Assembly: GCF_003555545.1 (NCBI RefSeq)
Contig: NZ_CP032157.1
Coordinates: 1,864,546-1,928,545 of the forward strand
Source: Paraflavitalea soli
GTDB lineage: Bacteria > Bacteroidota > Bacteroidia > Chitinophagales > Chitinophagaceae
DNA length: 64,000 nt
Reading direction: 5' to 3'
The notes beneath the pieces were generated by a model. That model was not told where the DNA came from, made no database searches, and worked only from the letters and a program-made list of their open reading frames with translations. This document shows, in pieces, positions 45,720 to 55,065 of this stretch (within the stretch, counting starts at the first letter, position 1; each line of letters begins with the position of its first letter). The translations under genes were made by a program, and so were the position numbers.

Positions 45720-46829
45720 CTACTTCTTCAAGTACTTCTCCACACCCGGCCCAATCGCCTGCAGCGCCTTCGTATTTTCCTCCAACACCTTATACGCAGC
45801 CGCATTGATGCGGTCCATAGGAATACTCTTCCACTGTTGCATGTCTTTTTCAAATGCACGCCCCATCACCGCCTTCGATAGATCCCTGATAGCACAATAG
45901 TTCGCCACCGAATGCCCGTTTTCACTATCGTAATTCGCATTCATGATAAAGAATTCGATCAACTGGTAAAGACTTTGATTCGCCAGACTCAATTCAGTAA
46001 GTTTAGCCCGGTACTCCAGGTCAGCACTGCTTTTAAGTTTGGGAAATAAGCGATAGTCATCAAAATGCCTGCCTTCATGAGCCAGGTAACTGATCGTAAA
46101 ACGCTCACTCGTCAGGTCATAAGCCTTGCGTACACAAAACAAAGCCTCGTCAGTAGCCCAGCCACCTGGAAACAATTTACCAAGCGTCGCATATTCTTCC
46201 CAGCCCAGCGTAATGAAATCATCCATGAACACCACTTTTACAGTGAGGCGATCCTTGTTGACCGCGAAAGAATACGTTGTATCCTTTTCAGTCCGCCATA
46301 CCAACAGATCGTACAAACGACCTGTCTTGCCGATCCCATTCGTGGCATGCAGCCCTTTACTGGCTATATACTGCCCGAAATAAGCATCTACACTGTCATC
46401 GGCGATCGCCTGTCCCTTCCGTCCGGGAACGGTATTACCAAGGAACTCCTTTACCTCCGACAAAAAACCAGACTCATACTTCGTAGAAGCATCCAGCAAC
46501 GAAGCCCGCCAATACCGGTGAAAGATCGCCAGCAGCGGATCAATAGCTGACTTCTTCGATGCCAGGAAATCACTGCTGTCCACCCCATACTTAAATCGCC
46601 GGTCAAATGCTTCCTTGAATTGAGCATCTTTGGCAGACACTTTCTTTCCTTTTTCCCAGTCCAGTAAAGGCAGGGCAGCACCCACACGCCCATCAAGACA
46701 ATAACCAAAAATCGTTTTATAATCAGGTTTGATACTGTCACTTGGAGGAGCCTGTGCAGTAGAAGAGGAGGGGAGTAAACCCATACAACCCAGTAATACC
46801 AATACACTTGTCAGTTGACGGATGCCCAT
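45720..46829 (-). CDS. Exported HEGRH-motif putative metalloprotease
   Basis: Signal peptide 1-25. The mature 345 residues include SYLAHEGRHFDDYRLFP with His251, Glu252 and His255, matching H-E-x-x-H, and a downstream DLEYRAKLTEL that could give the third ligand. Helical flanks (KSAIDPLLAIFHRYWRAS) surround it. No family I know has exactly this set. A zinc peptidase of the periplasm or surface is the best guess. It is upstream-to-downstream tandem with an AraC gene transcribed the same way (55-bp gap). Confidence 0.7.
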   Translation of the reverse strand: MGIRQLTSVLVLLGCMGLLPSSSTAQAPPSDSIKPDYKTIFGYCLDGRVGAALPLLDWEKGKKVSAKDAQFKEAFDRRFKYGVDSSDFLASKKSAIDPLLAIFHRYWRASLLDASTKYESGFLSEVKEFLGNTVPGRKGQAIADDSVDAYFGQYIASKGLHATNGIGKTGRLYDLLVWRTEKDTTYSFAVNKDRLTVKVVFMDDFITLGWEEYATLGKLFPGGWATDEALFCVRKAYDLTSERFTISYLAHEGRHFDDYRLFPKLKSSADLEYRAKLTELSLANQSLYQLIEFFIMNANYDSENGHSVANYCAIRDLSKAVMGRAFEKDMQQWKSIPMDRINAAAYKVLEENTKALQAIGPGVEKYLKK

Positions 46830-46883
46830 GGCGCTTTTTTGTTGTAAAGAACGCCCCTAAAACCTGAAGCCAATTGTACCAGA

Positions 46884-47678
46884 TTAACTTTTCACCAAAA
46901 CCCTGAACTTTTGAGGAGCTATTTTATACATAGACTTAAACGAGCGCACAAAATGAGGATCATCATAAAAACCATTCCGGAATGCAATATCACTTATCGG
47001 AAGATCCGTATGCAGCAATAAAAAAAGCGCCCGCGAGAGTTTCACCTGTAGCTGGTATTCCCCGATCGTGACACCTTTCCTCTCTTTAAAGGCCCGGGCC
47101 ATATACACCCGGTGCACATTTACCCGGCCCGATAGCGATTCCAGCGAATGGAATACATCCAGTTCATTATCCAGGATGCTTATCACTTTCTCCAGCCACG
47201 GCTGCGTTCCCCTGGCCAGCGACACCTGGTTGAGATCAAAGACCCAATCACTGATCAGTTCAAAGGCCAGGTCTTCCGTACCATTATTCTTGAAGTTCAC
47301 CAACAACTTATACAGCGAGGGAAATAGGCCTGCTTTATAATGATGAAAGCTATCCGGCAACTTCACCGTTGTTTCAAAAGCCTCCTGCCAGCCTAACTTA
47401 AATTCAATATTGAAACACTTTCCGCCTCCTTGCCTGAATTCATTCTGGTGGTTATATCCCGCAGGCCTCAACAAAACATCTCCTTGCAGGATACCATGAC
47501 TATCCCGGCTGCCCTTTTCTACATATTGACCGTTTAGCAGGATGCTCACATACCCATTGTCATGATAATGCTTATCGATCACCTTATAGGGTTCATAATC
47601 CGTAATGCACAAATGAAAAAGGCTATTTTCATTTGCCTGCAATTTCTTTCCCCAATATTCTCCTTGTTTTAAATTCAT
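46884..47678 (-). CDS. AraC family transcriptional regulator
   Basis: 264 aa with a cupin N-terminus (DKHYHDNGYVSILLNGQY, then DVLLRPAGYNHQNEF). The C-terminus is a double HTH (LESLSGRVNVHRVYMARAFKE and DIAFRNGFYDDPHFVRSFKSM, ending APQKFRVLV). It is complete. It lies directly in front of the HEGRH protein gene on the same strand and divergent from the serine hydrolase gene (start 47894), so one of these is its likely target. Confidence 0.88.
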   Translation of the reverse strand: MNLKQGEYWGKKLQANENSLFHLCITDYEPYKVIDKHYHDNGYVSILLNGQYVEKGSRDSHGILQGDVLLRPAGYNHQNEFRQGGGKCFNIEFKLGWQEAFETTVKLPDSFHHYKAGLFPSLYKLLVNFKNNGTEDLAFELISDWVFDLNQVSLARGTQPWLEKVISILDNELDVFHSLESLSGRVNVHRVYMARAFKERKGVTIGEYQLQVKLSRALFLLLHTDLPISDIAFRNGFYDDPHFVRSFKSMYKIAPQKFRVLVKS

Positions 47679-47800
47679 GGCTCAATCCACTAAGGTATTC
47701 TAAATACACCAATACCCGCTAAAGTCCTTCAACACCCTTCACCATATCCCCAACAGCCAATGCTGACCCAGGTTTGCAACGCTGGTCCATACGCAGAAGC

Positions 47801-47868
47801 CTGTATTCTTCTGTATCCTGTATTCTATATTCTGTATTCTATATTCTGTATTCTATATTCTGCATTCC
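47801..47868. repeat. TGTATTCTATATTC tandem words
   Basis: CTGTATTCTATATTC repeated about four times with small changes, immediately in front of the serine hydrolase. The longer frame through this repeat (from 47774) would encode a Tyr/Ser/Ile-rich string and is not a real start. A related run is at 45680-45720. Confidence 0.75.
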
Positions 47869-47893
47869 TAAAAAAAATCGTTATCTTCTCTTC

Positions 47894-49537
47894 ATGAAAC
47901 ACCTCCTTATCTGCCTGCTCTTCCCCGCCAGCCTCCTGGCACAAACCTTACCCGATTCCCTCACCAGTAAGATCGATTCCATCTTTAAATTATATACCCC
48001 CGCCTCGCCCGGTTGTGCAGTGGCCGTCACCAGGAACGGTACAGTCGTGTTTCAGAAAGGATACGGAATGGCCAACCTCGAATACGCCATTCCCGTCACC
48101 CCCAATACCATATTCCACATAGCTTCCGAATCCAAGCAATACACCGCTTTTTGTATCCTGTTGCTCGAAAAAGAGGGTAAGCTATCCCTCGATGATGATA
48201 TCCGCAAATACCTGAGCTATGTGCCCGACTTCGGCCATAAGATCACCATCCGACATCTCATCTACCATACCAGCGGCCTGCGCGACCAATGGCAATTACT
48301 CGCCAATGCCGGCTGGCAGCTCGATGATGTCATTACCCAGGACCATATCATCAAACTCGTATCCAAACAACAGGCACTGAATTTTAACCCCGGCGATGAA
48401 TGGCTCTATTGCAATACCGGCTATACACTCCTGGCCGAAATAGTACAAAAAGCAAGCGGACTCACCCTTCGCCAATACGCCGATAAGAATATCTTTCAAC
48501 CATTAGGCATGAAGGATACCCACTTCCACGACAACTACCAGGAGATCGTTCCCGGGCGGGCCTATTCCTATAACTTCCTCCGGCAGGGCAAGTACCAGCA
48601 TGCCGTACTCAGTTACTCCACCGTGGGCGCCACCAGTTTATTTACCACCGTTCTTGATGAAGCCAAATGGCTCAACAACTATGAGACCGGTACAGTAGGA
48701 GGGAAGGACCTTATCGCAAAAATGTACCAGCAGGGTTTATTGAATGATGGCAGAAAACTGAATTATGCCTTTGCCCTCAATTTGGGTAAATACAAAGGCT
48801 GGCAACAGATCAGCCATGGCGGTGCAGATGCCGGCTTCCGTACCAACGCCTGCCGCTTTCCCGAAAAAGACCTTGGCATCATCGTGTTTAGCAATTTCGG
48901 GTCAGCCGATGTAGGCAGGTTGACCAACCTCATTGCTGATGTATTCATTACCGATACCAAAGAAGAGCCCAAACCCACAGACACCTATTTCACCGACAGT
49001 ACCTTCCTTAAGAAAATAACAGGCAGGTTCTATTCAGAGCGCGGTGATCTCGCAGAGTTTATTTGGCAAAAGGGCGTACTCAACAGGCGTAACCCCAATG
49101 GATTTACCGCCGAACTAAAACTGGTTAAAGTAGACAACAACCGGTTCAAAACACCCGGTGGAGCCGTATACATATTCGATGACAAGAACACCAGGGCCGA
49201 TTCCATTACAGAATTCAAAATAGAACTGCCCAATACCATACAGATACTGAAGCGCCAGCCTGCCACTGCCCCAGCCATCACCGAAGAGTTTGCGGGCAAA
49301 TACTTCAGCCCCGAAACAGAAGCCTTTTACTACATCACTTTTAAAGACGGCCAGCTATCCCTGGAGCACCACAAGTATCCTGCCGTACTATTAAAGAACA
49401 TCGCACCCGACCAGTTCAACAGCCCCCATTGGTGGATGAACCATATCCGCTTCATCCGCGACAAAAAAGGAAAGCCCACCGCCTTTGAAGTAAACGCCGG
49501 CAGGGTATTCCACCTGCGGTACGACAAAGTGAAATAG
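47894..49537 (+). CDS. Exported serine hydrolase, beta-lactamase class C/DD-peptidase-like
   Basis: The start at 47894 gives a clean signal peptide (MKHLLICLLFPASLLAQ). The active-site triad of the SxxK fold is present: Ser78-x-x-Lys81 in IASESKQY, Tyr-x-Asn in WLYCNTGYTLL, and the His-Gly-Gly in SHGGADAGFRTN. After the 350-aa catalytic domain a roughly 180-aa beta-rich tail follows (AEFIWQKGVLNRR ... FRLR region), as in many Bacteroidota relatives. It probably cleaves small peptides or esters outside the cytoplasm. True beta-lactamase activity is not implied. Confidence 0.88.
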   Translation: MKHLLICLLFPASLLAQTLPDSLTSKIDSIFKLYTPASPGCAVAVTRNGTVVFQKGYGMANLEYAIPVTPNTIFHIASESKQYTAFCILLLEKEGKLSLDDDIRKYLSYVPDFGHKITIRHLIYHTSGLRDQWQLLANAGWQLDDVITQDHIIKLVSKQQALNFNPGDEWLYCNTGYTLLAEIVQKASGLTLRQYADKNIFQPLGMKDTHFHDNYQEIVPGRAYSYNFLRQGKYQHAVLSYSTVGATSLFTTVLDEAKWLNNYETGTVGGKDLIAKMYQQGLLNDGRKLNYAFALNLGKYKGWQQISHGGADAGFRTNACRFPEKDLGIIVFSNFGSADVGRLTNLIADVFITDTKEEPKPTDTYFTDSTFLKKITGRFYSERGDLAEFIWQKGVLNRRNPNGFTAELKLVKVDNNRFKTPGGAVYIFDDKNTRADSITEFKIELPNTIQILKRQPATAPAITEEFAGKYFSPETEAFYYITFKDGQLSLEHHKYPAVLLKNIAPDQFNSPHWWMNHIRFIRDKKGKPTAFEVNAGRVFHLRYDKVK

Positions 49538-49678
49538 CAAACAGATAAAGGCTGATCAATCTTAGTCCAAACATTCATTTTGGCTTCAACATCCTCCGCT
49601 TTGACTTATTGCCGCTTATCGATTCTACTGACTTTTGTGTTGTCAACATCACGACAATAAAAATTATAAACAGACAGT

Positions 49679-50515
49679 ATGAAAACGATCTTCATTACCG
49701 GCGCATCCGCCGGCCTGGGCAAGGCAACCGCTAAACTATTCCAGTCAAAAGGCTGGCACGTCATCGCCACCATGCGGGCTCCCGAAAAAGAGACCGAGCT
49801 CAGTCAGTTACCCAATGTCACCCTATTGCCCCTGGATGTGACCAATTCCCTACAGATCACAAAAACCGTACAGGAAGCCATCAGCCGGCGCCACATCGAT
49901 GTTGTATTCAACAACGCCGGTTACGGACTCATAGGCCCCCTCGAATCCTATACCGAAGAGCAGGTAAGAAGTCAGTTTGAAACCAATTTCTTTGGCGTCA
50001 TCTGGGTCACCCAGGCATTTATTCCGTATTTCAAACAAAGACAACAGGGCCTCTTTATCACCACCACTTCATTATGCGGCCTCGTTACCTATCCCCTTTG
50101 TTCCATCTACAATGCCTCCAAATGGGCCCTTGAAGGGTGGAGCGAAAGCATGTCCTACGAACTCGCACAATTTGGCATCGGAATTAAAACCATAGCCCCC
50201 GGAGGCATCAAAAGCAATTACATGAACGTAATGAAAATAGCACAGAACGAAGCCTACGATCCACTAATGAAAAGAATGACCGAAGGTTTTACCGACGGCA
50301 CCCTTATGGAATTTACCGAAGCAGAGAACATAGCAGCCGTCGTATACCAGTCCGCAACCGATCAGCAGAACAAACACACATACCCTGCCGGCAAGGATGC
50401 AGAAAGGATTTATTCCAAAAGACTCGAAGAAGGCCCCGAAATATACAGGAAACGCATCAGCCATTACCTCCGGCTCGAAAGCCCATATAGCGAACCGGCC
50501 ACACAAATGCAGTAA
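49679..50515 (+). CDS. Short-chain dehydrogenase/reductase
   Basis: A 278-aa classical SDR: GASAGLG at 8-14, NNAGYG, the catalytic Ser and YNASKWALEG (Tyr-x-x-x-Lys), PGGIKSNY. Binds NAD(P)H in the cytoplasm. It is followed after 38 bp by an AraC gene on the same strand that may control it. The substrate is unknown. Compare with the SDR at 31578-32318, which lacks these catalytic residues. Confidence 0.9.
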   Translation: MKTIFITGASAGLGKATAKLFQSKGWHVIATMRAPEKETELSQLPNVTLLPLDVTNSLQITKTVQEAISRRHIDVVFNNAGYGLIGPLESYTEEQVRSQFETNFFGVIWVTQAFIPYFKQRQQGLFITTTSLCGLVTYPLCSIYNASKWALEGWSESMSYELAQFGIGIKTIAPGGIKSNYMNVMKIAQNEAYDPLMKRMTEGFTDGTLMEFTEAENIAAVVYQSATDQQNKHTYPAGKDAERIYSKRLEEGPEIYRKRISHYLRLESPYSEPATQMQ

Positions 50516-50553
50516 TTTGCAGAAGATCTATACCAGCAATTTGATCAATTTTA

Positions 50554-51480
50554 ATGTATGTGCCGATGAAACCAGCTCAACAGCCTGTCGTATTCGATTC
50601 CATCTCCGCATTGCACCGCGCATTGGGTTTACCCAAACCCTTGCACCCACTCATCAGCCTTGTCGATTACAGCAATATCAAGGCAGAGACCTCGGAACTC
50701 GAAAAAGGAATGCTATTTAATTTTTATAAGGTTTCTTACAAACAGCATTTCAATGGCAAAGTGAAGTACGGACAAAATTATTATGATTTTGAGGAGGGGG
50801 GACTGTCATTTGTCGCCCCTCATCAACTCATTGCAGCAACCGACCCTGTGGCTGACTACAGCGGCTATACATTACTCTTCCATCCCGACCTCATCAGCCA
50901 ATATCCTTTGGGAAAGAACATACAGCGGTACAATTTCTTTACCTATTCCGCCAATGAGGCACTGTTCCTGTCCGAAAAAGAAAAGAATGTCATCATCGGC
51001 ATTTTTAAGAACATAGCTATGGAATTGGAGTCTGCCATTGACCAGCATAGCCAGGAGGTGCTCGTTTCACAAATAGAACTATTGCTCAACTATAGTAAAC
51101 GTTATTACAGCAGACAATTTATTACCCGCCAGGCAGCCAGTAATGAACTGCTTATAAAAATGGAAGCCCTGCTATCAGACTATTTCGATACCGGCAAAAC
51201 ACTCTCTACCGGCTTGCCAACCGTTCAACAGTTAGCTGAGCAACTCCATGTTACACCACATTATTTGGGAGATATGTTGCGTACATTGACCGGTCAGAAT
51301 ACACAGCAGCATATCCACAATAAGCTCATTGAAAAAGCAAAGCAAATGCTAAGCGGCACCTCACTCTCTGTGTCCGAGATAGCCTTTACCCTCGGCTTCG
51401 AACATCCTCAATCTTTCAACAAAATTTTCAAACGCAAAACCAGCTTATCACCCATGGAATTCAGACAATCTTTCAACTAA
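50554..51480 (+). CDS. AraC family transcriptional regulator
   Basis: 308 aa from 50554 (a second ATG lies at 50566). The N-terminal half is a cupin-like effector domain seen in Bacteroidota regulators near oxidoreductases (FDSISALHRALGLPKPLHPLI, GLSFVAPHQLI). The C-terminal HTH pair is complete: VQQLAEQLHVTPHYLGDMLRT and VSEIAFTLGFEHPQSFNKIFK, ending MEFRQSFN. It belongs in one unit with the SDR 38 bp upstream. Confidence 0.88.
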   Translation: MYVPMKPAQQPVVFDSISALHRALGLPKPLHPLISLVDYSNIKAETSELEKGMLFNFYKVSYKQHFNGKVKYGQNYYDFEEGGLSFVAPHQLIAATDPVADYSGYTLLFHPDLISQYPLGKNIQRYNFFTYSANEALFLSEKEKNVIIGIFKNIAMELESAIDQHSQEVLVSQIELLLNYSKRYYSRQFITRQAASNELLIKMEALLSDYFDTGKTLSTGLPTVQQLAEQLHVTPHYLGDMLRTLTGQNTQQHIHNKLIEKAKQMLSGTSLSVSEIAFTLGFEHPQSFNKIFKRKTSLSPMEFRQSFN

Positions 51481-51494
51481 TCCTACCCATGCTC

Positions 51495-52553
51495 CTAAGG
51501 TATCACCTTCCGCTCCCGCAGTTCATCAAATAACCTATAGAACATCTCCTCCGTATCCACATACTCATGAAAACCCATCCGCCTGGCCTTGCTGCCATCC
51601 GCAAAGAAGTCATAGTCCCAGGAGAACACAAAGTCCCCAAATCCCCAGTTGGATAACTGCGCGTAGGAATGCGACGCCAGCCCATATCGTTCCTGCATAC
51701 CTTGCCACAAAGGCCCTTTATCAGCCATCACCGATTGCAATGGCATGTGCAGCGGAGGCGCTACATCCAGACCAAAATATTGCGCCAGCCTGGGCCACAA
51801 TTCATTCCACCGGAACAGATCACCATTCGTAATATTAAAAGCCTGGTTGGCAGCAGCAGCATTCGTGGCCGCCCATACCGTAGCCTTGGCCAGCAGCCCC
51901 GCATCTGTCATTTCCATCAGCTTGTCATAAGCCCCTGGCTTGCCGGGAAAACGCAAAGGCAATCCAAGCTCTTTGGAGATTGAAGCATATACCGCAATGC
52001 TCAATGCCAGGTTCATGGGATTGCCCAAAGCTGTACCACCTACCACCGAAGGACGAATGGCCGACCAGCTCCAGCTTTTACCCGCCTGCTTCCTTTCTAA
52101 ATATTGTTGCTGGTCCACATTGAATTCCGGCGGCATATGCCCTGCATCACTTTCCCTGGCCGGCGTTTTAAAAGGCCCCAGATGCGCTCCGTACACCTTA
52201 TAACCCTGCATCAGGCTAATATGCTGCAGTCCTTTCGCAATCGGTTCCACCGCTTCCACCGCATTCACCAGCATCGCCAGGTTGGGAGCCATCAGTTCCG
52301 CCCAGCTGGGGCGATCCTGGTAAGCTGAATAGAAAATATGCGTTACTCCTGTCAGATGCGACAATTGCTCCTTGCTTTGCGCCGCATCCAGCAAATCCAC
52401 CCCTATATGCTGCAATCCCGGTTTATCTACTCCGCCTTTCCGCGAAAGGCCGATCACCTCCCAATTGCCCAATGATAATAAATGCTCCACCAGGTTCGTC
52501 CCAATTACCCCATTTGCGCCCACTACCAGTGCCGTTTGCTTGATATTATCCAT
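51495..52553 (-). CDS. PRISE-like SDR reductase
   Basis: 352-aa extended SDR with GANGVIG (13-19), the long loop VYGAHLGPFKTPARESD and the WSAIRPSVVGG stretch of the progesterone-5beta-reductase/iridoid-synthase-like (PRISE) group. In that group the catalytic Tyr lies in N-F-Y-Y; here the same spot reads EFNVDQQQYL, so catalysis may be altered. Third gene of a leftward operon with Dabb and deacetylase genes (5-bp and 15-bp gaps). It probably reduces an enone or related small molecule. Confidence 0.8.
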   Translation of the reverse strand: MDNIKQTALVVGANGVIGTNLVEHLLSLGNWEVIGLSRKGGVDKPGLQHIGVDLLDAAQSKEQLSHLTGVTHIFYSAYQDRPSWAELMAPNLAMLVNAVEAVEPIAKGLQHISLMQGYKVYGAHLGPFKTPARESDAGHMPPEFNVDQQQYLERKQAGKSWSWSAIRPSVVGGTALGNPMNLALSIAVYASISKELGLPLRFPGKPGAYDKLMEMTDAGLLAKATVWAATNAAAANQAFNITNGDLFRWNELWPRLAQYFGLDVAPPLHMPLQSVMADKGPLWQGMQERYGLASHSYAQLSNWGFGDFVFSWDYDFFADGSKARRMGFHEYVDTEEMFYRLFDELRERKVIP

Positions 52554-52558
52554 AATAA

Positions 52559-52969
52559 TTATTGTTTTTGTTGTTGAGAAGAATGACTCACTTCCGTTTC
52601 ATAATCCACCACGATCATATCCGCCAATAGGGGTTTGATCTGTTCCCGGATAAGCCGCTGGTGCTCCGGGTGCACATAAAAGTTTTTCAAAGCCGCAGCA
52701 TTGGCAAAGGTCATCACTACACCATGCGAATATCCTTTCGATCTTTCTGAGAAATTCTGACCACCAGTCACCGCCACTATACCAGGTATCACCTTGCCAA
52801 TACCCCGGATGCTGTTCAGCAGTCCCGCTATCTGCTCAGCGCTGGCATCCGCCTTGAATTGAAACAATACCATGTGAACTACCGGGTGAGTACTGTCCGC
52901 AGCAGTTGCCGAAGTATCCGGCGACCAGCCGCAGATCATAACCAGTATAACTAATCCGATCTTTTTCAT
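52559..52969 (-). CDS. Exported Dabb (A/B barrel) domain protein
   Basis: Signal peptide 1-23, then a single Dabb domain: HPVVHMVLFQFKADASAEQ, PGIVAVTGGQNFSERSKGYSHGVVMTF and YVHPEHQRLIREQIKPLL are its landmarks. Dabb proteins form dimeric barrels and either bind or modify small aromatic compounds. It is the middle gene of the operon. An exported location fits the Tat-like signal of the upstream deacetylase. Confidence 0.85.
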   Translation of the reverse strand: MKKIGLVILVMICGWSPDTSATAADSTHPVVHMVLFQFKADASAEQIAGLLNSIRGIGKVIPGIVAVTGGQNFSERSKGYSHGVVMTFANAAALKNFYVHPEHQRLIREQIKPLLADMIVVDYETEVSHSSQQQKQ

Positions 52970-52984
52970 ATGAATGAGTTTGAG

Positions 52985-53995
52985 TTATAAATGTGTATTT
53001 CCGGCAAGGCCGCTTTTTTCCGCCACTTCCCGTACTACCTGCGGAGTGATGCCGGGAGTTGCCAGCGCATGCTGTGCCAGCTCATCCTTCCGGGCAAACC
53101 ATACCCCTTCATGTTGCTGCGCATACCGCAGGAACCGCTCTATCACCCGCACCCGCGAAGCATGCCCCGATATCCGGTCATGGAAACTGATCAGCATCAT
53201 ACGCCGGCGCGTAGCCCCTTCTTCATACAACTGGTCAAATTCATCCTTCAGCTGCTGCTCATAATCCTGCGGAGAAAATCCGGGGAAATCATAAGAGCCG
53301 ATATCATTCATATGGATCGTATAAGGCATCGTCACAAAAGGTTTCCCGTTCAGGTCCTGCACATATGGCTCATCCCGGCTCAGATCATTATTGTGGTACA
53401 CAAAGCCCAATTCCTGCAGCAGGCTCAATGTGTGAACACTGCCCCGCATCCAGTAACAATCATAACCGGCTGGCATAACACCCGTAGCTTTGAAAATACT
53501 TTGTTGTACACTTTGTATCCAGGCCCGCTCATCCGCCTTCGACAATTGGTATTGCCAGCTCCATAGTTTCCCATGCGCCGCAGCTTCATGTCCCCGCCGT
53601 ACAATCTCCCGGGCCAATTGCGGATTTTTGTCTACCGCTTGCCCCACCATAAAAGAGGTCACCTTTATCTGGTATTTGTCAAACAGGTCCAGCAACCTGG
53701 GAATACCTTCCTGCACTCCATAATCGAAATACGAATTCGTAGCGAGGTCAGGATACCCTTGTTTGATAGGTACCGGTATCAATCCTGAAGCGCCACTGAT
53801 TGGTTGGCCACCCGCCTCAAACTGCAGCGAAATAGAAATCGCCAACCTGGCATTGTTGGGCCAGAAAGCCTTTTCCGCCACCCTGCCAGCCTCCATTTCC
53901 TGTCGGGTACTTTGCCCCGTTGTTCCTTTTAAGGAGGGCATCGCCAGTCCCGCGGCCCCCAATGATCCTGTCGTTAAAAATGCTCTTCTGTCCAT
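52985..53995 (-). CDS. Tat-exported polysaccharide deacetylase-like protein
   Basis: The N-terminus (MDRRAFLTTGSLGAAGLAM) is a Tat signal with twin Arg. The NodB-like body has the first motif in altered form (AISISLQFEAGG) and the second, RGHEAAAHGKLW, with the metal His pair. LISFHDRISGH near the end supplies the last His. It resembles the PuuE-type group that acts on small amides more than chitin. It leads the leftward three-gene operon, divergent from the AraC gene at 54174. Confidence 0.82.
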   Translation of the reverse strand: MDRRAFLTTGSLGAAGLAMPSLKGTTGQSTRQEMEAGRVAEKAFWPNNARLAISISLQFEAGGQPISGASGLIPVPIKQGYPDLATNSYFDYGVQEGIPRLLDLFDKYQIKVTSFMVGQAVDKNPQLAREIVRRGHEAAAHGKLWSWQYQLSKADERAWIQSVQQSIFKATGVMPAGYDCYWMRGSVHTLSLLQELGFVYHNNDLSRDEPYVQDLNGKPFVTMPYTIHMNDIGSYDFPGFSPQDYEQQLKDEFDQLYEEGATRRRMMLISFHDRISGHASRVRVIERFLRYAQQHEGVWFARKDELAQHALATPGITPQVVREVAEKSGLAGNTHL

Positions 53996-54075
53996 GGTAT
54001 ATATTTAAGTAAGTTTCAGTTCCAACATGCCAGGGCAGCACCTCGAAGCATAACTTGTCCCACTCCGCGGGACGC

Positions 54076-54106
54076 ATTGCCGATTGTCGACTGCCGATTG
54101 CCGTCC
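54076..54106. repeat. TGCCGATTGTCGACTGCCGATT word repeat
   Basis: Second copy of the family seen at 41797-41827, lying in the divergent promoter gap between the deacetylase operon and an AraC gene. Confidence 0.65.
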
Positions 54107-54173
54107 CACAAAGTTGCCCCCAACTCCCCATGCTTATTGGTATAATTCCGCTACATTTTTGTACCTTTTCTGC

Positions 54174-54956
54174 ATGAAACGCTACCACCAGTACCAGCCC
54201 TTATTAATCTCCGACTTCGAGGTAGATGAATGGCACCATCCCGTTCACAGCCACAACCACTATGAACTTATCTATATAAAAAAGGGGAGGGGAACCCACA
54301 CCATCAACCAGGTCCCTTATCCTTACAAAGCAGGCAACGTTTTCCTCCTCGGGCCCGACGATGAGCATTATTTTCAGATCACCGCAGCTACCCGGTTTAT
54401 ATACCTGAAGTTTAATGATCCTTATAAGTACAAGGACCTCAGCGGCGCCGGTTATAGCTGGCAAAAACTCGAGTACCTGATCAAGAGCCGCGAAACACAC
54501 GCAGCCGGATTTGCATTGACATCCGCCGACCAACTTATCACCAGTCAACTCTTCCAGGTAGTCGCTGCATTAAAGGAAGATACCAACCACAATGAGCCCC
54601 TCATCTGGCTCCAGCTCCTGGCCATCGCCACCGTATTACAAAGGAATATGCCCGAACTCAGGACCGATACCAACAGATCACGCGACATGCAGGCTGTATT
54701 CTGTTATTTGCACAAACACATTTATACCCCCGAACACCTGAGGGCCACCGCTATTGCAGCCAACTTCAACATGACTGCCGATTACATCGGTCCCTGGTTT
54801 AAGAGGAATACAGGCATCACACTCAGGGAATATATCCACGATTACCGCAAGGTCCTGATCAATCAGCGGATCGCCAGCAGACAATACAGCTTAAAAGAAA
54901 TTGCCGCCGAATTTGGCCTCACCGATGAAAGCCATGTGAAGAAGATTGTGGCATAA
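54174..54956 (+). CDS. AraC family regulator, C-terminally shortened
   Basis: Starting at 54174 (MKRYHQYQPLL; the longer frame runs through the word repeat). The cupin is complete (HHPVHSHNHYELIYIKKGRGTH in part, DDEHYFQI). The first HTH is complete (ATAIAANFNMTADYIGPWFKRN), but the second stops at LTDESHVKKIVA. A full protein would run about 15 residues further through the F-x-x-x-x-G-x-T-P end. The loss removes part of the last helix and may weaken DNA binding. Divergent from the deacetylase operon. Confidence 0.8.
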   Translation: MKRYHQYQPLLISDFEVDEWHHPVHSHNHYELIYIKKGRGTHTINQVPYPYKAGNVFLLGPDDEHYFQITAATRFIYLKFNDPYKYKDLSGAGYSWQKLEYLIKSRETHAAGFALTSADQLITSQLFQVVAALKEDTNHNEPLIWLQLLAIATVLQRNMPELRTDTNRSRDMQAVFCYLHKHIYTPEHLRATAIAANFNMTADYIGPWFKRNTGITLREYIHDYRKVLINQRIASRQYSLKEIAAEFGLTDESHVKKIVA

Positions 54957-55065
54957 GGTAATCTCAACGCGGTAGAATGGGTGAAAAAACGGTATGTTTC
55001 CCTTGCCCCTAAGTCTAATTTTATGAAGTAGCACAGCCCCCAACCTTCATAAAATCAGACATACA

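Noticed and set aside
47774-47893. Extended start of the serine hydrolase
   Set aside because: Runs through the TGTATTCTATATTC repeats and yields a low-complexity Tyr/Ser/Ile peptide ahead of a clean signal peptide.
54084-54173. Extended start of the AraC gene
   Set aside because: Runs through the TGCCGATT word repeat; the ATG at 54174 gives the normal cupin start.
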